A program made the translations under genes and the position numbers. DNA of 8,087 nt. It comes from Chloroflexota bacterium (GTDB taxonomy: Bacteria; Chloroflexota; Anaerolineae; 4572-78; J111). Numbering within the stretch: the first letter of the stretch is position 1; each line of letters opens with the position of its first letter. Below, piece by piece: positions 1-7,266 of the stretch. The notes beneath the pieces are model-generated. The model had not been told where the DNA came from and searched no databases. It worked only from the letters and a program-made list of their open reading frames with translations. The stretch spans positions 1 through 8,087 of the forward strand of contig RFJF01000254.1 in assembly GCA_003695455.1 (NCBI GenBank), read 5' to 3'.

Positions 1-13
1 ATGAATTGGCTGC

Positions 14-382
14 TCATTTTTGTGTCCCGGCTGCCTGCTCTGCCAGCGCCGCGCGCACTTCCGCCAGCGAGGGATATTCGCCGCTTTTGATGACCCGGCC
101 GTCAATCACGGTGATGGGCAGGGCATCCAGTTGGCGCTGCTGCACCAGTTTCATCACCTGGGGGTTGGCGGTAAATTTGGCCGGGTGGCTGGTCATCTGG
201 TAGCGTTCCACGGTCACGCCGTCGGCTTTGAGGGCCAGCATCATTTCATTCACATCGAGCAGGGTTTGGTCCACAGTGGGGCCGCACAAGCCGGTGGAAC
301 AGCACATGGGCGGGTCGAACAATTCCACAGTCTTTCCGCGGTATTGGGTTGCGGGGGCGTCAAATAATGAGATGGTATTCAT
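14..382 (-). CDS. arsD: ArsD, arsenite metallochaperone / ars operon co-regulator
   Basis: A 122-aa cytoplasmic protein. ArsD proteins bind As(III) and hand it to the ArsA ATPase of the ArsAB efflux pump, and some also act as weak repressors. The sequence shows the family signature MCCSTGLCGP at residues 26-35, giving the vicinal pair C27/C28 plus C33, the three thiols that bind As(III). The C-terminal cysteine pairs of plasmid R773 ArsD are absent, as in many chromosomal homologues. The body (LPITVIDGRVIKSGEYPS, 88-105) is typical of its thioredoxin-like fold. The ATG at 382 is preceded by AAAGGAAG about 10 nt upstream. The N-terminus is roughly 15 residues longer than usual ArsD, and its start (TISLFDAP) resembles the true first strand (TVELFDPP). 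It lies 48 bp downstream of arsR on the same strand, so the two are probably one operon. An arsA gene would be expected beyond the left edge but cannot be seen. Confidence 0.93.
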   Translation of the reverse strand: MNTISLFDAPATQYRGKTVELFDPPMCCSTGLCGPTVDQTLLDVNEMMLALKADGVTVERYQMTSHPAKFTANPQVMKLVQQRQLDALPITVIDGRVIKSGEYPSLAEVRAALAEQAAGTQK

Positions 383-430
383 AGTGGTTCAGCTTCCTTT
401 GCACAATTGAAATAAATTCCGGGTTGCCGG

Positions 431-817
431 TCAGGCTGAAGGCAATGGTTCAGCATCTACAAATTCGATGGGCGCACTCTGCGGGCCGCAGCCCGGCTGG
501 CGCGGTTGAATGCGGGCCGGGTTCAGCACGACGTCAAACAGCGTGCGCAGTTGGGCCAGCGCCGGCTGGTTGATGGTAAAGTACACCCAGCGCGCATCGG
601 CGGAATCACGTTCCACGTCAACCAGCCCGGATTGGCGCAGAATGCCCATGTGATGCGAAATCAGGTTGCGCGGCATATCCAGCCGCTCGCCGATTTCGCA
701 GTTGCACTGAATGCCCTCCATCAGCAGGTTGATGATTTTCAGCCGCTTGGGGTGGGTAATCACTTGCAGCCAGCTTTGCAGTTCGGCAACGGTTGTTTCT
801 GTAATGGGCTGGGTCAT
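431..817 (-). CDS. arsR: ArsR/SmtB-family arsenic-responsive repressor
   Basis: A 128-aa winged-helix repressor of the ArsR/SmtB family. Such proteins bind the promoter of ars operons as dimers and release DNA on binding As(III). From the chosen ATG, the HTH spans about residues 38-66, with recognition helix NLISHHMGILRQSG (51-64), then the wing around VERDSADARWVYFTI (68-82). The metal-site segment is QCNCEIG (37-43), giving C38 and C40. The third cysteine of the classic R773 motif (C-V-C-D-L-C) is not there; one more cysteine, C110 in QPGCGPQ, lies in the C-terminal tail and could complete the site (inference). A GTG start at 826 would add three residues but has no ribosome site; the ATG at 817 has GGTGA 5 nt upstream and is preferred. 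The gene is divergent from the sensor kinase, and nested palindromes upstream suggest autorepression. Confidence 0.92.
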   Translation of the reverse strand: MTQPITETTVAELQSWLQVITHPKRLKIINLLMEGIQCNCEIGERLDMPRNLISHHMGILRQSGLVDVERDSADARWVYFTINQPALAQLRTLFDVVLNPARIQPRQPGCGPQSAPIEFVDAEPLPSA

Positions 818-834
818 GGAATTCACCGATGTTT

Positions 835-865
835 TATATAGTTCAATTTATTTTGAACAGTTCAA
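835..865 (-). promoter_or_regulatory. Probable arsR promoter
   Basis: Read on the minus strand, TATATA (840-835) is a plausible -10 hexamer. TTGAAC (865-860) is a possible -35, but the 19-nt spacer is longer than ideal. Transcription would start around 828, giving a very short leader before the ATG at 817. The palindromic operator candidate fills the spacer, as expected for repression by ArsR. The call rests on position and hexamer similarity only. Confidence 0.4.
841..865. promoter_or_regulatory. Candidate ArsR operator: GTTCAA/TTGAAC half-site cluster
   Basis: Three half-sites are packed together: GTTCAA (841-846), TTGAAC (853-858) and GTTCAA (860-865). The first two form a perfect inverted repeat with a 6-nt AT-rich spacer. 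The second and third form the perfect palindrome TTGAACAGTTCAA (853-865). AT-rich inverted repeats placed within the promoter are typical ArsR-family operators. Assignment to this ArsR is inference from position, directly ahead of arsR and between the putative -35 and -10. Confidence 0.6.
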
Positions 866-879
866 TCCAAATTGGATTG
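863..879. promoter_or_regulatory. Perfect palindrome in the divergent control region
   Basis: CAATCCAA-A-TTGGATTG is a perfect palindrome with 8-bp arms and one central base. It overlaps the last half-site of the GTTCAA cluster by three bases. It lies upstream of both promoters, about 90 bp ahead of the likely kinase transcription start. The sequence differs from the GTTCAA sites, so it may bind a different dimeric regulator, for example the response regulator encoded here (inference). The half-site TCAATCCAAA recurs upstream of aioB at 4107-4116. Confidence 0.5.
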
Positions 880-927
880 TATTGGCGGCGGCTAAATTGT
901 CAAATTGGTTTCAGCGCAAAAACGCGC

Positions 928-955
928 TTGAAATTATTTTTGGTTTGACTATACT
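928..955 (+). promoter_or_regulatory. Sigma-70-type promoter of the two-component operon
   Basis: TTGAAA (928-933) and TATACT (950-955) are separated by 16 nt, close to the bacterial housekeeping consensus. Transcription would begin near 962, giving a leader of about 40 nt. A weak Shine-Dalgarno AAAGG (988-992) precedes the kinase ATG at 1001 by 8 nt. The promoter looks strong enough to be expressed without an activator. Confidence 0.65.
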
Positions 956-1000
956 GTGGGGTACAAAATTTTGGGTTGAGACGGGTCAAAGGCGACGGCG

Positions 1001-3361
1001 ATGAAATTATCCATTCAAAACAAGTTAATCATTGGGCTGGTTCCACCGCTGTTTTTTATGCTGCTGATTGGGGCGGTGGGCTATTTTAGCATGAATTACG
1101 CCCTGAACACCATTGACCAGCTTGTTCACGCCGAACTGACCTCACCATCTGCCACCGCCACCGGCTCCGTTGTTCTGCCCCAGGCACAGTTGCAGCAAAC
1201 CCTGGACAAAATAGAAAACATCCACTCAACCGCCAACGTGATTGTCCTGCTGGATATTCTGGTGGCGGTGCTGGGCGGGCTGGGCTTTGCCTACATTTTT
1301 GCCCGTTTGTTGTCGCGGCCCATTGTGATACTCAGCGAGGGCGCGCAGCGCATCGGCGATGGCGATTTTGACCACCGCTTGCAGCTTGGCACCGGCGATG
1401 AATTTGAGGCGCTGGCCGGCTCCTTCAATCGTATGGCAGAACACGTGCAAACAGCGTACCATTCGCTGGAGCAGCGTGTGGCAGAACGCACCCGCGAACT
1501 GGAAACCCTCAACCAGATTATTTTTACCGTCAACCGCTTGCAGGATTTGCCGGAAATTTACCGGTTTGTGCTTGAGACAACGCTAAATTTTACCGGCCTC
1601 AATCACGGCGGCATCTGGATTTTGGACGATGGCGAATTTGTGCTGCAAGCGCAGCTCCGCATGCCGCCGGATTTTGTAAATCGGCGTGTAAAGTTTGTGT
1701 GGGCCCAAAACCCGGTTGACCGGCAACTGTACCGCCAAACCGTGCCGGAGCCATCAGCGGGGTTGGCATTTATGCCCAACTTTCCGTGGCTGCGGCCCTC
1801 AACCAACGGCGCCGGGCCGGTCCCCGTGGCAGATTTTGGGCCGCAAGTGGTTGAGCCGGCCGGCGGCAATTCCGGCGCTGATTTTACCCTGCTGGCTATT
1901 CCAATCCACAGTCACCGTGATTTGGTGGGGGTCATGGGGCTGGCCAGCGCCAATCCACGGCAGGTGTTCCCCCAACACAGTTCCACCCTGCACGTCATTG
2001 GGCAGCAGGTAGGGGTGGCGGTAGAGAATGTTCGGCTGCTCCAGCAAGAGCGCCGGCAAAAAGAACTGGCCGACACCTTGCGCCGGGTATCTCGGAGTTT
2101 GGTAGATAATCTTGAATTGAACAGCGTGCTGTCCAAAATTCTTGAAACAATAGGCAACGTGTTAATTGTAGATGCCGGCACAATTCTGCTGCGCGAAGGA
2201 GATTTTTTCAGGGTAGCGGCAGTCCGCGGGCGTGCAAAACTGGACATGGATCGCTGGCTGGATTACACGTTCCCGGTAGAGGCCAACCCCGATTTACAAC
2301 AGGCCGTTTCAACCCGGCAGCCGTTGTCGTTTTGCCCGCCCAACCGGGTCAATTTGTTTGAGACAGGCATTGACCGGCTGGAAGCCGTGCAGTGGTGCCT
2401 GGTGGTTCCCCTGCTGGCCCATAACCGGGTCATCGGCTTGCTCACACTTGAACAACTGGGCCACTGCTACCAGCAGGTTGAAGAAACACGCACCGCGTTT
2501 GCTTTTGCCAACCACGCCGCGCTGGCCATTGAAAACGCCCGCCTGTACACCGAAGTGCAACGGTTCAACGCCTTGCTGGAAACAGAGGTGATGCAGCGCA
2601 CCCAACAGCTTTCTGCAGCCAAAACCCGGCTGGAAGAGCAGGCCCAACAACTCAGGGCGCTGTACAACCAAACCGTGCAGGCCGAAGAGGTTGAACGCAA
2701 CCGCATTGCCCAGGAAATTCACGACGGCATTACCCAGTGGGTGCTGGGCGCGCTGTACGAACTGGAAGCGGCGCGCATCCGGTGGAACAAACAACCCCAA
2801 ATTGCGCTGGAGAAAGTTCAGCACAGCCAGGAAGTTTTGAAGCGGGTCAAAACCGAAATGTACCGCATTATTCACAACCTGCACCCGCCCCTGCTGGAAT
2901 CAGACGGCCTGCCGGTAGCCATCAAAACGCACCTGATTGAATACCAAAATATGGCGGGCCTGCCGTGTTCTTTTGTCAGCCACGGCGCACCGCACCGCCT
3001 GCCCATCGAGCGGGAACTGGCGGTGTACCGCATTGTGCAGGAAGCCCTGCACAACGCCGCAGACCACGGCAAGGCAACGGCCGTGCAGGTCAATTTGTCT
3101 TACACCAATACCTGGCTGACCGCGCAGGTGTCTGACAACGGCTGCGGTTTTGACACCAGCCGGCCCGTTTCCGGCGATGGCCGGATGCATGTGGGGCTGG
3201 CCGGTATGCATGAACGCGCGCAAGCGGCCGGCGGCTGGCTCAACGTCTGCTCTGCGCCCGGCAGCGGCACAACCGTCAGCCTGCACATTCCCATTTCTGA
3301 CCAACCTGACCCAACGGAGCATGCCGGTGAAGCCCATCATCAACGTATTTTTAGCCGATGA
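1001..3361 (+). CDS. Membrane sensor histidine kinase, HAMP-GAF-GAF-HisKA_3 (NarX/LiaS class)
   Basis: A 786-aa sensor kinase predicted to phosphorylate the response regulator encoded next. A first TM helix spans about residues 9-30 and a second about 79-103. They enclose a short outer loop of some 48 residues with no recognisable binding domain. A HAMP domain (about 100-155) and coiled coil (150-175) follow, then two GAF-like regions (about 175-345 and 360-515) and a second coiled coil (520-565). The HisKA_3 dimerisation domain carries QEIHDGITQ with phosphoacceptor H574. The HATPase has its N-box at VQEALHNAADHG (N685), G1 at DNGCGFD (712-718) and G2 at VGLAGMHERAQAAGG (731-745). All cysteines lie after residue 440: C445, C466 and C489 in GAF2, then C656, C715 and C750. 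It overlaps the regulator by about 40 nt, indicating translational coupling. Its location between ars and aio genes suggests arsenite-related sensing, but no ligand can be read from sequence. Confidence 0.9.
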   Translation: MKLSIQNKLIIGLVPPLFFMLLIGAVGYFSMNYALNTIDQLVHAELTSPSATATGSVVLPQAQLQQTLDKIENIHSTANVIVLLDILVAVLGGLGFAYIFARLLSRPIVILSEGAQRIGDGDFDHRLQLGTGDEFEALAGSFNRMAEHVQTAYHSLEQRVAERTRELETLNQIIFTVNRLQDLPEIYRFVLETTLNFTGLNHGGIWILDDGEFVLQAQLRMPPDFVNRRVKFVWAQNPVDRQLYRQTVPEPSAGLAFMPNFPWLRPSTNGAGPVPVADFGPQVVEPAGGNSGADFTLLAIPIHSHRDLVGVMGLASANPRQVFPQHSSTLHVIGQQVGVAVENVRLLQQERRQKELADTLRRVSRSLVDNLELNSVLSKILETIGNVLIVDAGTILLREGDFFRVAAVRGRAKLDMDRWLDYTFPVEANPDLQQAVSTRQPLSFCPPNRVNLFETGIDRLEAVQWCLVVPLLAHNRVIGLLTLEQLGHCYQQVEETRTAFAFANHAALAIENARLYTEVQRFNALLETEVMQRTQQLSAAKTRLEEQAQQLRALYNQTVQAEEVERNRIAQEIHDGITQWVLGALYELEAARIRWNKQPQIALEKVQHSQEVLKRVKTEMYRIIHNLHPPLLESDGLPVAIKTHLIEYQNMAGLPCSFVSHGAPHRLPIERELAVYRIVQEALHNAADHGKATAVQVNLSYTNTWLTAQVSDNGCGFDTSRPVSGDGRMHVGLAGMHERAQAAGGWLNVCSAPGSGTTVSLHIPISDQPDPTEHAGEAHHQRIFSR

Positions 3362-3971
3362 CCACCCCATTTTTCGCAAGGGGTTACGCAGTTTGCTGGA
3401 AGAATACAACGACCTGAACATTGTTGGCGAAGCAGACAACGCGCCCGCCGTGATTGAGCAGGTCACCGCCACCCGGCCCGATGTGCTGCTGCTGGACATT
3501 CGCATGGGCGGGGCCAGCGGCATTGAGGTGGCCCGCGCCATCAAACGCCAAAATTCTGACATCCGCATTGTGATTTTGACCACCTATGACAATGACGAAT
3601 ACCTGTTTGGCGCACTGCAAGTGGGCGCGCACGCCTACCTTTTAAAGGATGTGGCGCTCGACAGCTTGCCGGAGGTGATTCGCACCGTGCACAGCGGCCG
3701 GCGCTTGCTCAGCCCGGAACTGGTAGACCGGGTGCTGGCCCAGTTTCAGGAACTGGCCGGAGAAAAACTGCGCCACCAATCCGGCCTGCAAGCCGACGAA
3801 CTGCGTATTTTGAACCTCATGGCCGACGGCGCCACCAACCAGGCCATTGCCGACCAGCTTTTTGTCAGCGAAGTGACCGTCAAAAAGAAAATTCAGGAAA
3901 TCCTCTCAAAATTGCAGGCCGATAACCGCACCCAGGCCGTGGCGCTCGCCATCCGGCGCGGGCTGATTTAA
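3321..3971 (+). CDS. NarL/FixJ-family response regulator (REC + LuxR-type HTH)
   Basis: A 216-aa DNA-binding response regulator, normal length for the NarL family. The receiver domain (about 6-125) has the acidic pair D13/D14, phosphoacceptor D59 in LLLDIRM, switch residue T88 in LTTYDND and conserved K109 in LLKD. A LuxR-type HTH (about 155-214) contains DELRILNLMADGATNQAIA followed by the recognition helix FVSEVTVKKKIQEILSKL. No AAA+ sigma-54-interaction domain is present, unlike AioR. The ATG at 3321 lies inside the 3' end of the kinase gene, with GGAG only 1 nt before it. A GTG at 3327 has the same GGAG at 7 nt and is an equally good start, removing two residues. It is the cognate partner of the kinase by overlap and the likely regulator of the downstream aioBA genes (inference). 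Confidence 0.92.
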   Translation: MPVKPIINVFLADDHPIFRKGLRSLLEEYNDLNIVGEADNAPAVIEQVTATRPDVLLLDIRMGGASGIEVARAIKRQNSDIRIVILTTYDNDEYLFGALQVGAHAYLLKDVALDSLPEVIRTVHSGRRLLSPELVDRVLAQFQELAGEKLRHQSGLQADELRILNLMADGATNQAIADQLFVSEVTVKKKIQEILSKLQADNRTQAVALAIRRGLI

Positions 3972-4210
3972 CCCCGCGCTTTTCCCCACCAATTGAACAC
4001 CATATCCGATTGACCCCCAATCCGTATCCGTTTGGGTATTCTCAGCGGCTGCGGTTTCCAGTAAAATTGGGCGTGTTCAACGTAATTGCCCGGTTTGCCT
4101 CTCAAATCAATCCAAAATTCATCCCGGCACAAACTTATGTAAACAAATATCTCAATCGCTCATCGAGATATTTTGGTGTTTTCAAAGAAGAAAAGAGAAA
4201 GGAGAATTTT
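3972..4210 (+). promoter_or_regulatory. Control region ahead of aioBA
   Basis: This 239-bp gap separates the response regulator from aioB. I found no convincing -35/-10 pair and no sigma-54 -24/-12 element, which would fit activator dependence or read-through from the two-component operon. It contains TATCCG at 4003-4008 and 4025-4030 (22 bp apart), an inverted pair GATTG-ACCCC-CAATC (4008-4022), and TCAATCCAAA (4107-4116), a 10-mer also present at 862-871. A 29-bp inverted repeat lies close to aioB. No gene or clear terminator is seen. Confidence 0.45.
4145..4173. repeat. Inverted repeat in the aioB leader
   Basis: AAATATCTC (4145-4153) and GAGATATTT (4165-4173) are perfect 9-bp arms around an 11-nt loop, followed by TTTT split over 4171-4174. 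The arms are AT-rich, so an RNA hairpin would be weak as a terminator. A protein-binding operator or an mRNA 5' stem is as likely. It ends 37 bp before the aioB start. Confidence 0.5.
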
Positions 4211-4735
4211 ATGAGCGAAAAATTATCGCGGCGCGCCTTTTTGAAGGCGGGGGGGCTGGTTGCCGCCGTATCCACGGCCGAACTGGCGCTCAATCGCACC
4301 GTAACCCCGGCTCAGGCTCAGGGGGAAAGCGGCCGGGTGACACTGGCTTACGAACCCACCGAGGTTGCAGAAGCCAAATCACTCAAGGTAGGCGATGTCA
4401 AAAATTTCAACTTCCCCGATGCCTCCTCACCCTGCGTGATGCTCAAAATGGGCGAACCGGTTCCGGGCGGAGTTGGCCCCGACCAGGACATTGTGGCCTA
4501 CAGCAGTTTGTGCAGCCACAAGGGGTGTCCGGTTTCGTTTGACGCCGACACCAAAGTTCTGAAATGCCCGTGCCATTTCACCATGTTTGACCCCGAAAAG
4601 GCCGGGCAGGTAGTAATTGGGCAGGCAACCATTAACCTGCCGCAAATTGTACTGGAATACGACGACGGTACCGACTCGGTGACGGCGGTGGCTGTAACCG
4701 GGCTGATTTACGGCCGGCAGGCAAATACACTCTAA
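4211..4735 (+). CDS. aioB: Arsenite oxidase small subunit, Rieske [2Fe-2S] protein
   Basis: A 174-aa Rieske subunit of arsenite oxidase that takes electrons from the AioA molybdenum/[3Fe-4S] subunit and passes them to an outer electron carrier. The N-terminus carries a Tat signal, SRRAFLK (6-12), a hydrophobic stretch (13-27) and a likely AxA-type cleavage near TPAQAQ (about residue 36). The cluster motif is C101-S-H103...C119-P-C-H122, giving two Cys and two His ligands. C106 and C121 match the disulfide pair of classical Rieske proteins, which the Alcaligenes faecalis enzyme is reported to lack. The ATG at 4211 is chosen because AAAGGAG (4198-4204) lies 6 nt upstream and the Tat motif then falls at the N-terminus; the reading frame stays open upstream to a TTG at 4010 but gives no sensible protein. 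AioA, which has no signal, is 14 nt downstream and is presumably co-exported with AioB. Confidence 0.95.
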   Translation: MSEKLSRRAFLKAGGLVAAVSTAELALNRTVTPAQAQGESGRVTLAYEPTEVAEAKSLKVGDVKNFNFPDASSPCVMLKMGEPVPGGVGPDQDIVAYSSLCSHKGCPVSFDADTKVLKCPCHFTMFDPEKAGQVVIGQATINLPQIVLEYDDGTDSVTAVAVTGLIYGRQANTL

Positions 4736-4749
4736 AGGGGAGGAGAAAA

Positions 4750-7236
4750 ATGGCTGTATTTAACGATCGCGTACCGCTTCCGCCAAAAGACGCGCAAAAA
4801 ACCAACATGGTGTGCCACTTCTGCATTGTGGGCTGTGGCTACCACGTTTACAAATGGCCGGCAAATCAGGAAGGCGGCCGGGCCGCCGGCGAAAATGCGC
4901 TGGGGCTTGATTTCACCAAACAACTTCCCCCGCTGACCCTGACCATGACCCCGGCTATGCACAACGTCATCACCGACAGCGACGGCCGCCGCTACAACAT
5001 TATGATTGTGGCCGATAAGGATTGCGTGGTCAACGAGGGTCTCAGCTCCGCACGCGGCGGGCAGATGGCCAGCATTATGTACACCCCGGATGGCATTGGC
5101 AAAGAACGCCTCAAACACCCCAGAATTTTCCGCGGCGATGACTGGTACGATACCGACTGGGAAACCGCCATGACCATTTACGCCGGTCTGACCAAGAAAA
5201 TTCTGGATGCCGGCGACCCCAACCAACTGGCCTTCAACTGCTTTGACCACGGCGGGGCCGGTGGCGGCTTTGAAAACACCTGGGGAACCGGCAAGCTGAT
5301 GTTCACCGCCATTCAAAGCGAAATGGTGCGCATTCACAACCGCCCCGCCTACAACTCCGAAGTCCACTCCTCGCGGGATATGGGCATTGGCGAACTCAAC
5401 AACAGCTACGAAGACGCCGAACTGGCCGACACCATTCTCACCGTGGGGGCCAACGCCTACGAAACCCAAACCAACTACTTTTTGGCCCACTGGCTGCCCA
5501 ACCTGCAAGGTTCAACCGTCAAGAAAAAGAAAGAACGCTTTGGCGATGACACCAACGCCGAAAAAGGACGCATTGTATTTGTAGACCCGCGCCGCACCGC
5601 CACCATCTCGCTGACGGAAGCGGCGGTGGGCACAGACAACGTTCTGCACCTGGACCTGCAACCCGGCACGGACCGCGCCCTGTTTAACGGGCTGGTTACC
5701 TACATTGTTGAGCAGGGCTGGCACGCCGAAGACTTTATCAAAGAAGCCACCTCCGGCTTTGATGATATGCTGGCTGCCAACACCCTCACCCTGGCAGAAA
5801 CCGCAGAAATCACCGGTGTGTCAGAAGACAAACTCAAACAGGCCGCCGAATGGATTGCCAAACCCGGCGCCGGCGGCAACCGCCCGCGCACCATGATTGG
5901 CTATGAAAAAGGCGTAATCTGGGGCAACAACAACTACGATACCATCGCCTCAATTGTCAACCTGGCGCTCACCATTCAGAGTGTGGGCCGGCGAGGCACC
6001 GGCGTGGTTCGGCTGGGCGGCCACCAGGAAGGTTACGTGCGCCCGCCGTACCCCGGCGGACGCCCCGCGCTGTTTGTAGACCAGGAACTAATCAACGGCA
6101 ACGGCCAAATGCTCACCGTGTGGGGTTGCAACGCCTTCCAAACCACACTCAACGCCGAACAGTACCGCGCCGAAATTCTGCGCCGCAGCAACATTGTCAA
6201 AGAGGCTATGGCCAACGCGCGTGGCGCCTCGGCTGAGGAATTGGTAGACGTCATTTACGATGCCGTAACCAAAGACGGCGGCCTGTTTGTCACCAGCATT
6301 GACCTGTACCCGGTCAAGATTGCCGGCGCGGCCCACATGCTCCTCCCGGCGGCCCACCCCGGCGAAATGAACCTGACCTCGATGAATGGCGAACGCCGGA
6401 TGCGCCTGTCTGAAAAATTCATGGACCCGCCCGGAACAGCCAAGCCCGACTGCCTGATTGCCGCCGAAATTGCCAACGCCGTCAAGGCTCTGTACGACGC
6501 CGAAGGCAATACCGAAATGGCCGAGCGCTTCTCAGGCTTTGAGTGGGAAACAGAAGAAGATGCCTTTAACGACGGTTTCCGCCAGGCCGGGCAAGACGGC
6601 GCGCCTCCCATCGACAGCCAGGGCGGCGGCACAGGTAACCTGGTTACGTATGACCGCCTGCGAGACATGGGCAACAACGGCGTCCAGCTTCCGGTGCAGG
6701 ATTACAAAGACGGCAAACTCATCGGCACCGAAATGATTTACACCGACAACAAATTTGGCACCGCCGACGGCAAAGCCACCTTCCTGCCCACCCCGTATGA
6801 TGGTCTGCCGGAACCGGTTCAGGCCCAGAAAGACAAATACGGCTTCTGGATTAACAACGGCCGCATGAATGCCGTGTGGCAAAGCCTGTATCACAACAAA
6901 TATATGAGCTTTACCAACGAGCGCTTCAACATGGCCCCGGTAGAAATAAACCCGGACGATGCCGCAGAATTGGGCATTGAATCCGGCGACATTGTTGAAA
7001 TTGCCAACGATTACGGCTCTACCTACGCCATGGCCTACCTTGAACCGGCAGTCAAATCCGGGCAGGTGTTCATGCTCTTTGGCCACTACAACGGCGTGAT
7101 GGGTGATGTGACCACCGACTGGACAGATGAAAACATTCTGCCCTACTACAAAGGCACCTGGGCCGACATCAAACGCGTAGGCAGCCTGGCCGACGCCAAA
7201 CAGAAAATCAGCTTCAAAAGCCGTTTGTACACCTGA
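4750..7236 (+). CDS. aioA: Arsenite oxidase large subunit, molybdopterin catalytic subunit
   Basis: An 828-aa Mo-bisPGD enzyme of the DMSO reductase superfamily that oxidises arsenite to arsenate; its length is normal for AioA. The N-terminal [11 protein letters not shown] (22-32) gives C22, C25 and C29 for the [3Fe-4S] cluster, and serine (S99/S100 in [10 protein letters not shown]) replaces the fourth cysteine, an AioA hallmark. The four residues that bind As(III) in the A. faecalis structure (H195, E203, R419, H423) have counterparts with identical pairwise spacing: H196 and E204 in [11 protein letters not shown]421 and H425 in RLGGH. A200 stands where other family members have a Mo-ligating Ser, Cys or Sec. 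The C-terminal domain (about 700-828) is the usual cofactor-binding barrel. A strong Shine-Dalgarno (GGGGAGGAG, 4737-4745) sits 4 nt before the ATG. There is no signal peptide; export relies on the AioB Tat signal. A tandem hairpin terminator follows. Confidence 0.96.
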   Translation: MAVFNDRVPLPPKDAQKTNMVCHFCIVGCGYHVYKWPANQEGGRAAGENALGLDFTKQLPPLTLTMTPAMHNVITDSDGRRYNIMIVADKDCVVNEGLSSARGGQMASIMYTPDGIGKERLKHPRIFRGDDWYDTDWETAMTIYAGLTKKILDAGDPNQLAFNCFDHGGAGGGFENTWGTGKLMFTAIQSEMVRIHNRPAYNSEVHSSRDMGIGELNNSYEDAELADTILTVGANAYETQTNYFLAHWLPNLQGSTVKKKKERFGDDTNAEKGRIVFVDPRRTATISLTEAAVGTDNVLHLDLQPGTDRALFNGLVTYIVEQGWHAEDFIKEATSGFDDMLAANTLTLAETAEITGVSEDKLKQAAEWIAKPGAGGNRPRTMIGYEKGVIWGNNNYDTIASIVNLALTIQSVGRRGTGVVRLGGHQEGYVRPPYPGGRPALFVDQELINGNGQMLTVWGCNAFQTTLNAEQYRAEILRRSNIVKEAMANARGASAEELVDVIYDAVTKDGGLFVTSIDLYPVKIAGAAHMLLPAAHPGEMNLTSMNGERRMRLSEKFMDPPGTAKPDCLIAAEIANAVKALYDAEGNTEMAERFSGFEWETEEDAFNDGFRQAGQDGAPPIDSQGGGTGNLVTYDRLRDMGNNGVQLPVQDYKDGKLIGTEMIYTDNKFGTADGKATFLPTPYDGLPEPVQAQKDKYGFWINNGRMNAVWQSLYHNKYMSFTNERFNMAPVEINPDDAAELGIESGDIVEIANDYGSTYAMAYLEPAVKSGQVFMLFGHYNGVMGDVTTDWTDENILPYYKGTWADIKRVGSLADAKQKISFKSRLYT

Positions 7237-7244
7237 TACCCAAA

Positions 7245-7266
7245 AAACACTCGCCGATGAGTGTTT
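7245..7266 (+). terminator. First hairpin downstream of aioA
   Basis: AAACACTC (7245-7252) and GAGTGTTT (7259-7266) are perfect 8-bp arms with a 6-nt loop GCCGAT. It starts 8 nt after the aioA stop codon and abuts the stronger second hairpin. It has no downstream T-tract beyond the three T of its own arm, so it may mainly protect the 3' end of the transcript. Confidence 0.55.

Noticed and set aside
20..367. Plus-strand frame opposite arsD
   Set aside because: Shadow of arsD, whose minus-strand product has a clear family motif.
711..1004. 97-aa plus-strand frame ending on the kinase start codon
   Set aside because: It runs antisense to arsR and through the operator and promoter region; the composition has no protein-like pattern.
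3150..3320. Upstream in-frame extension of the response regulator
   Set aside because: It lies wholly inside the kinase HATPase coding region in another frame; the receiver domain begins only after 3321.
4125..4141. Possible sigma-54 promoter (GGCAC AAACT TATGT) before aioB
   Set aside because: The -24-like GGCAC is followed by TATGT rather than a TGC-type -12 element, and the linked regulator has no sigma-54 activation domain.
4010..4210. Upstream in-frame extension of aioB from a TTG at 4010
   Set aside because: It would bury the Tat motif 67 residues inside the protein, has no ribosome site, and a good Shine-Dalgarno precedes the ATG at 4211.
4732..5508. 258-aa minus-strand open frame opposite aioA
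   Set aside because: It is a shadow of aioA caused by GC-rich codon structure, rich in Gly, Val and His with no recognisable domain.
4750..7236. AioA as formate dehydrogenase or nitrate reductase
   Set aside because: The [3Fe-4S] motif with serine, the Ala at the Mo-ligand position, the conserved As(III) ligands and the neighbouring Rieske subunit all point to arsenite oxidase.
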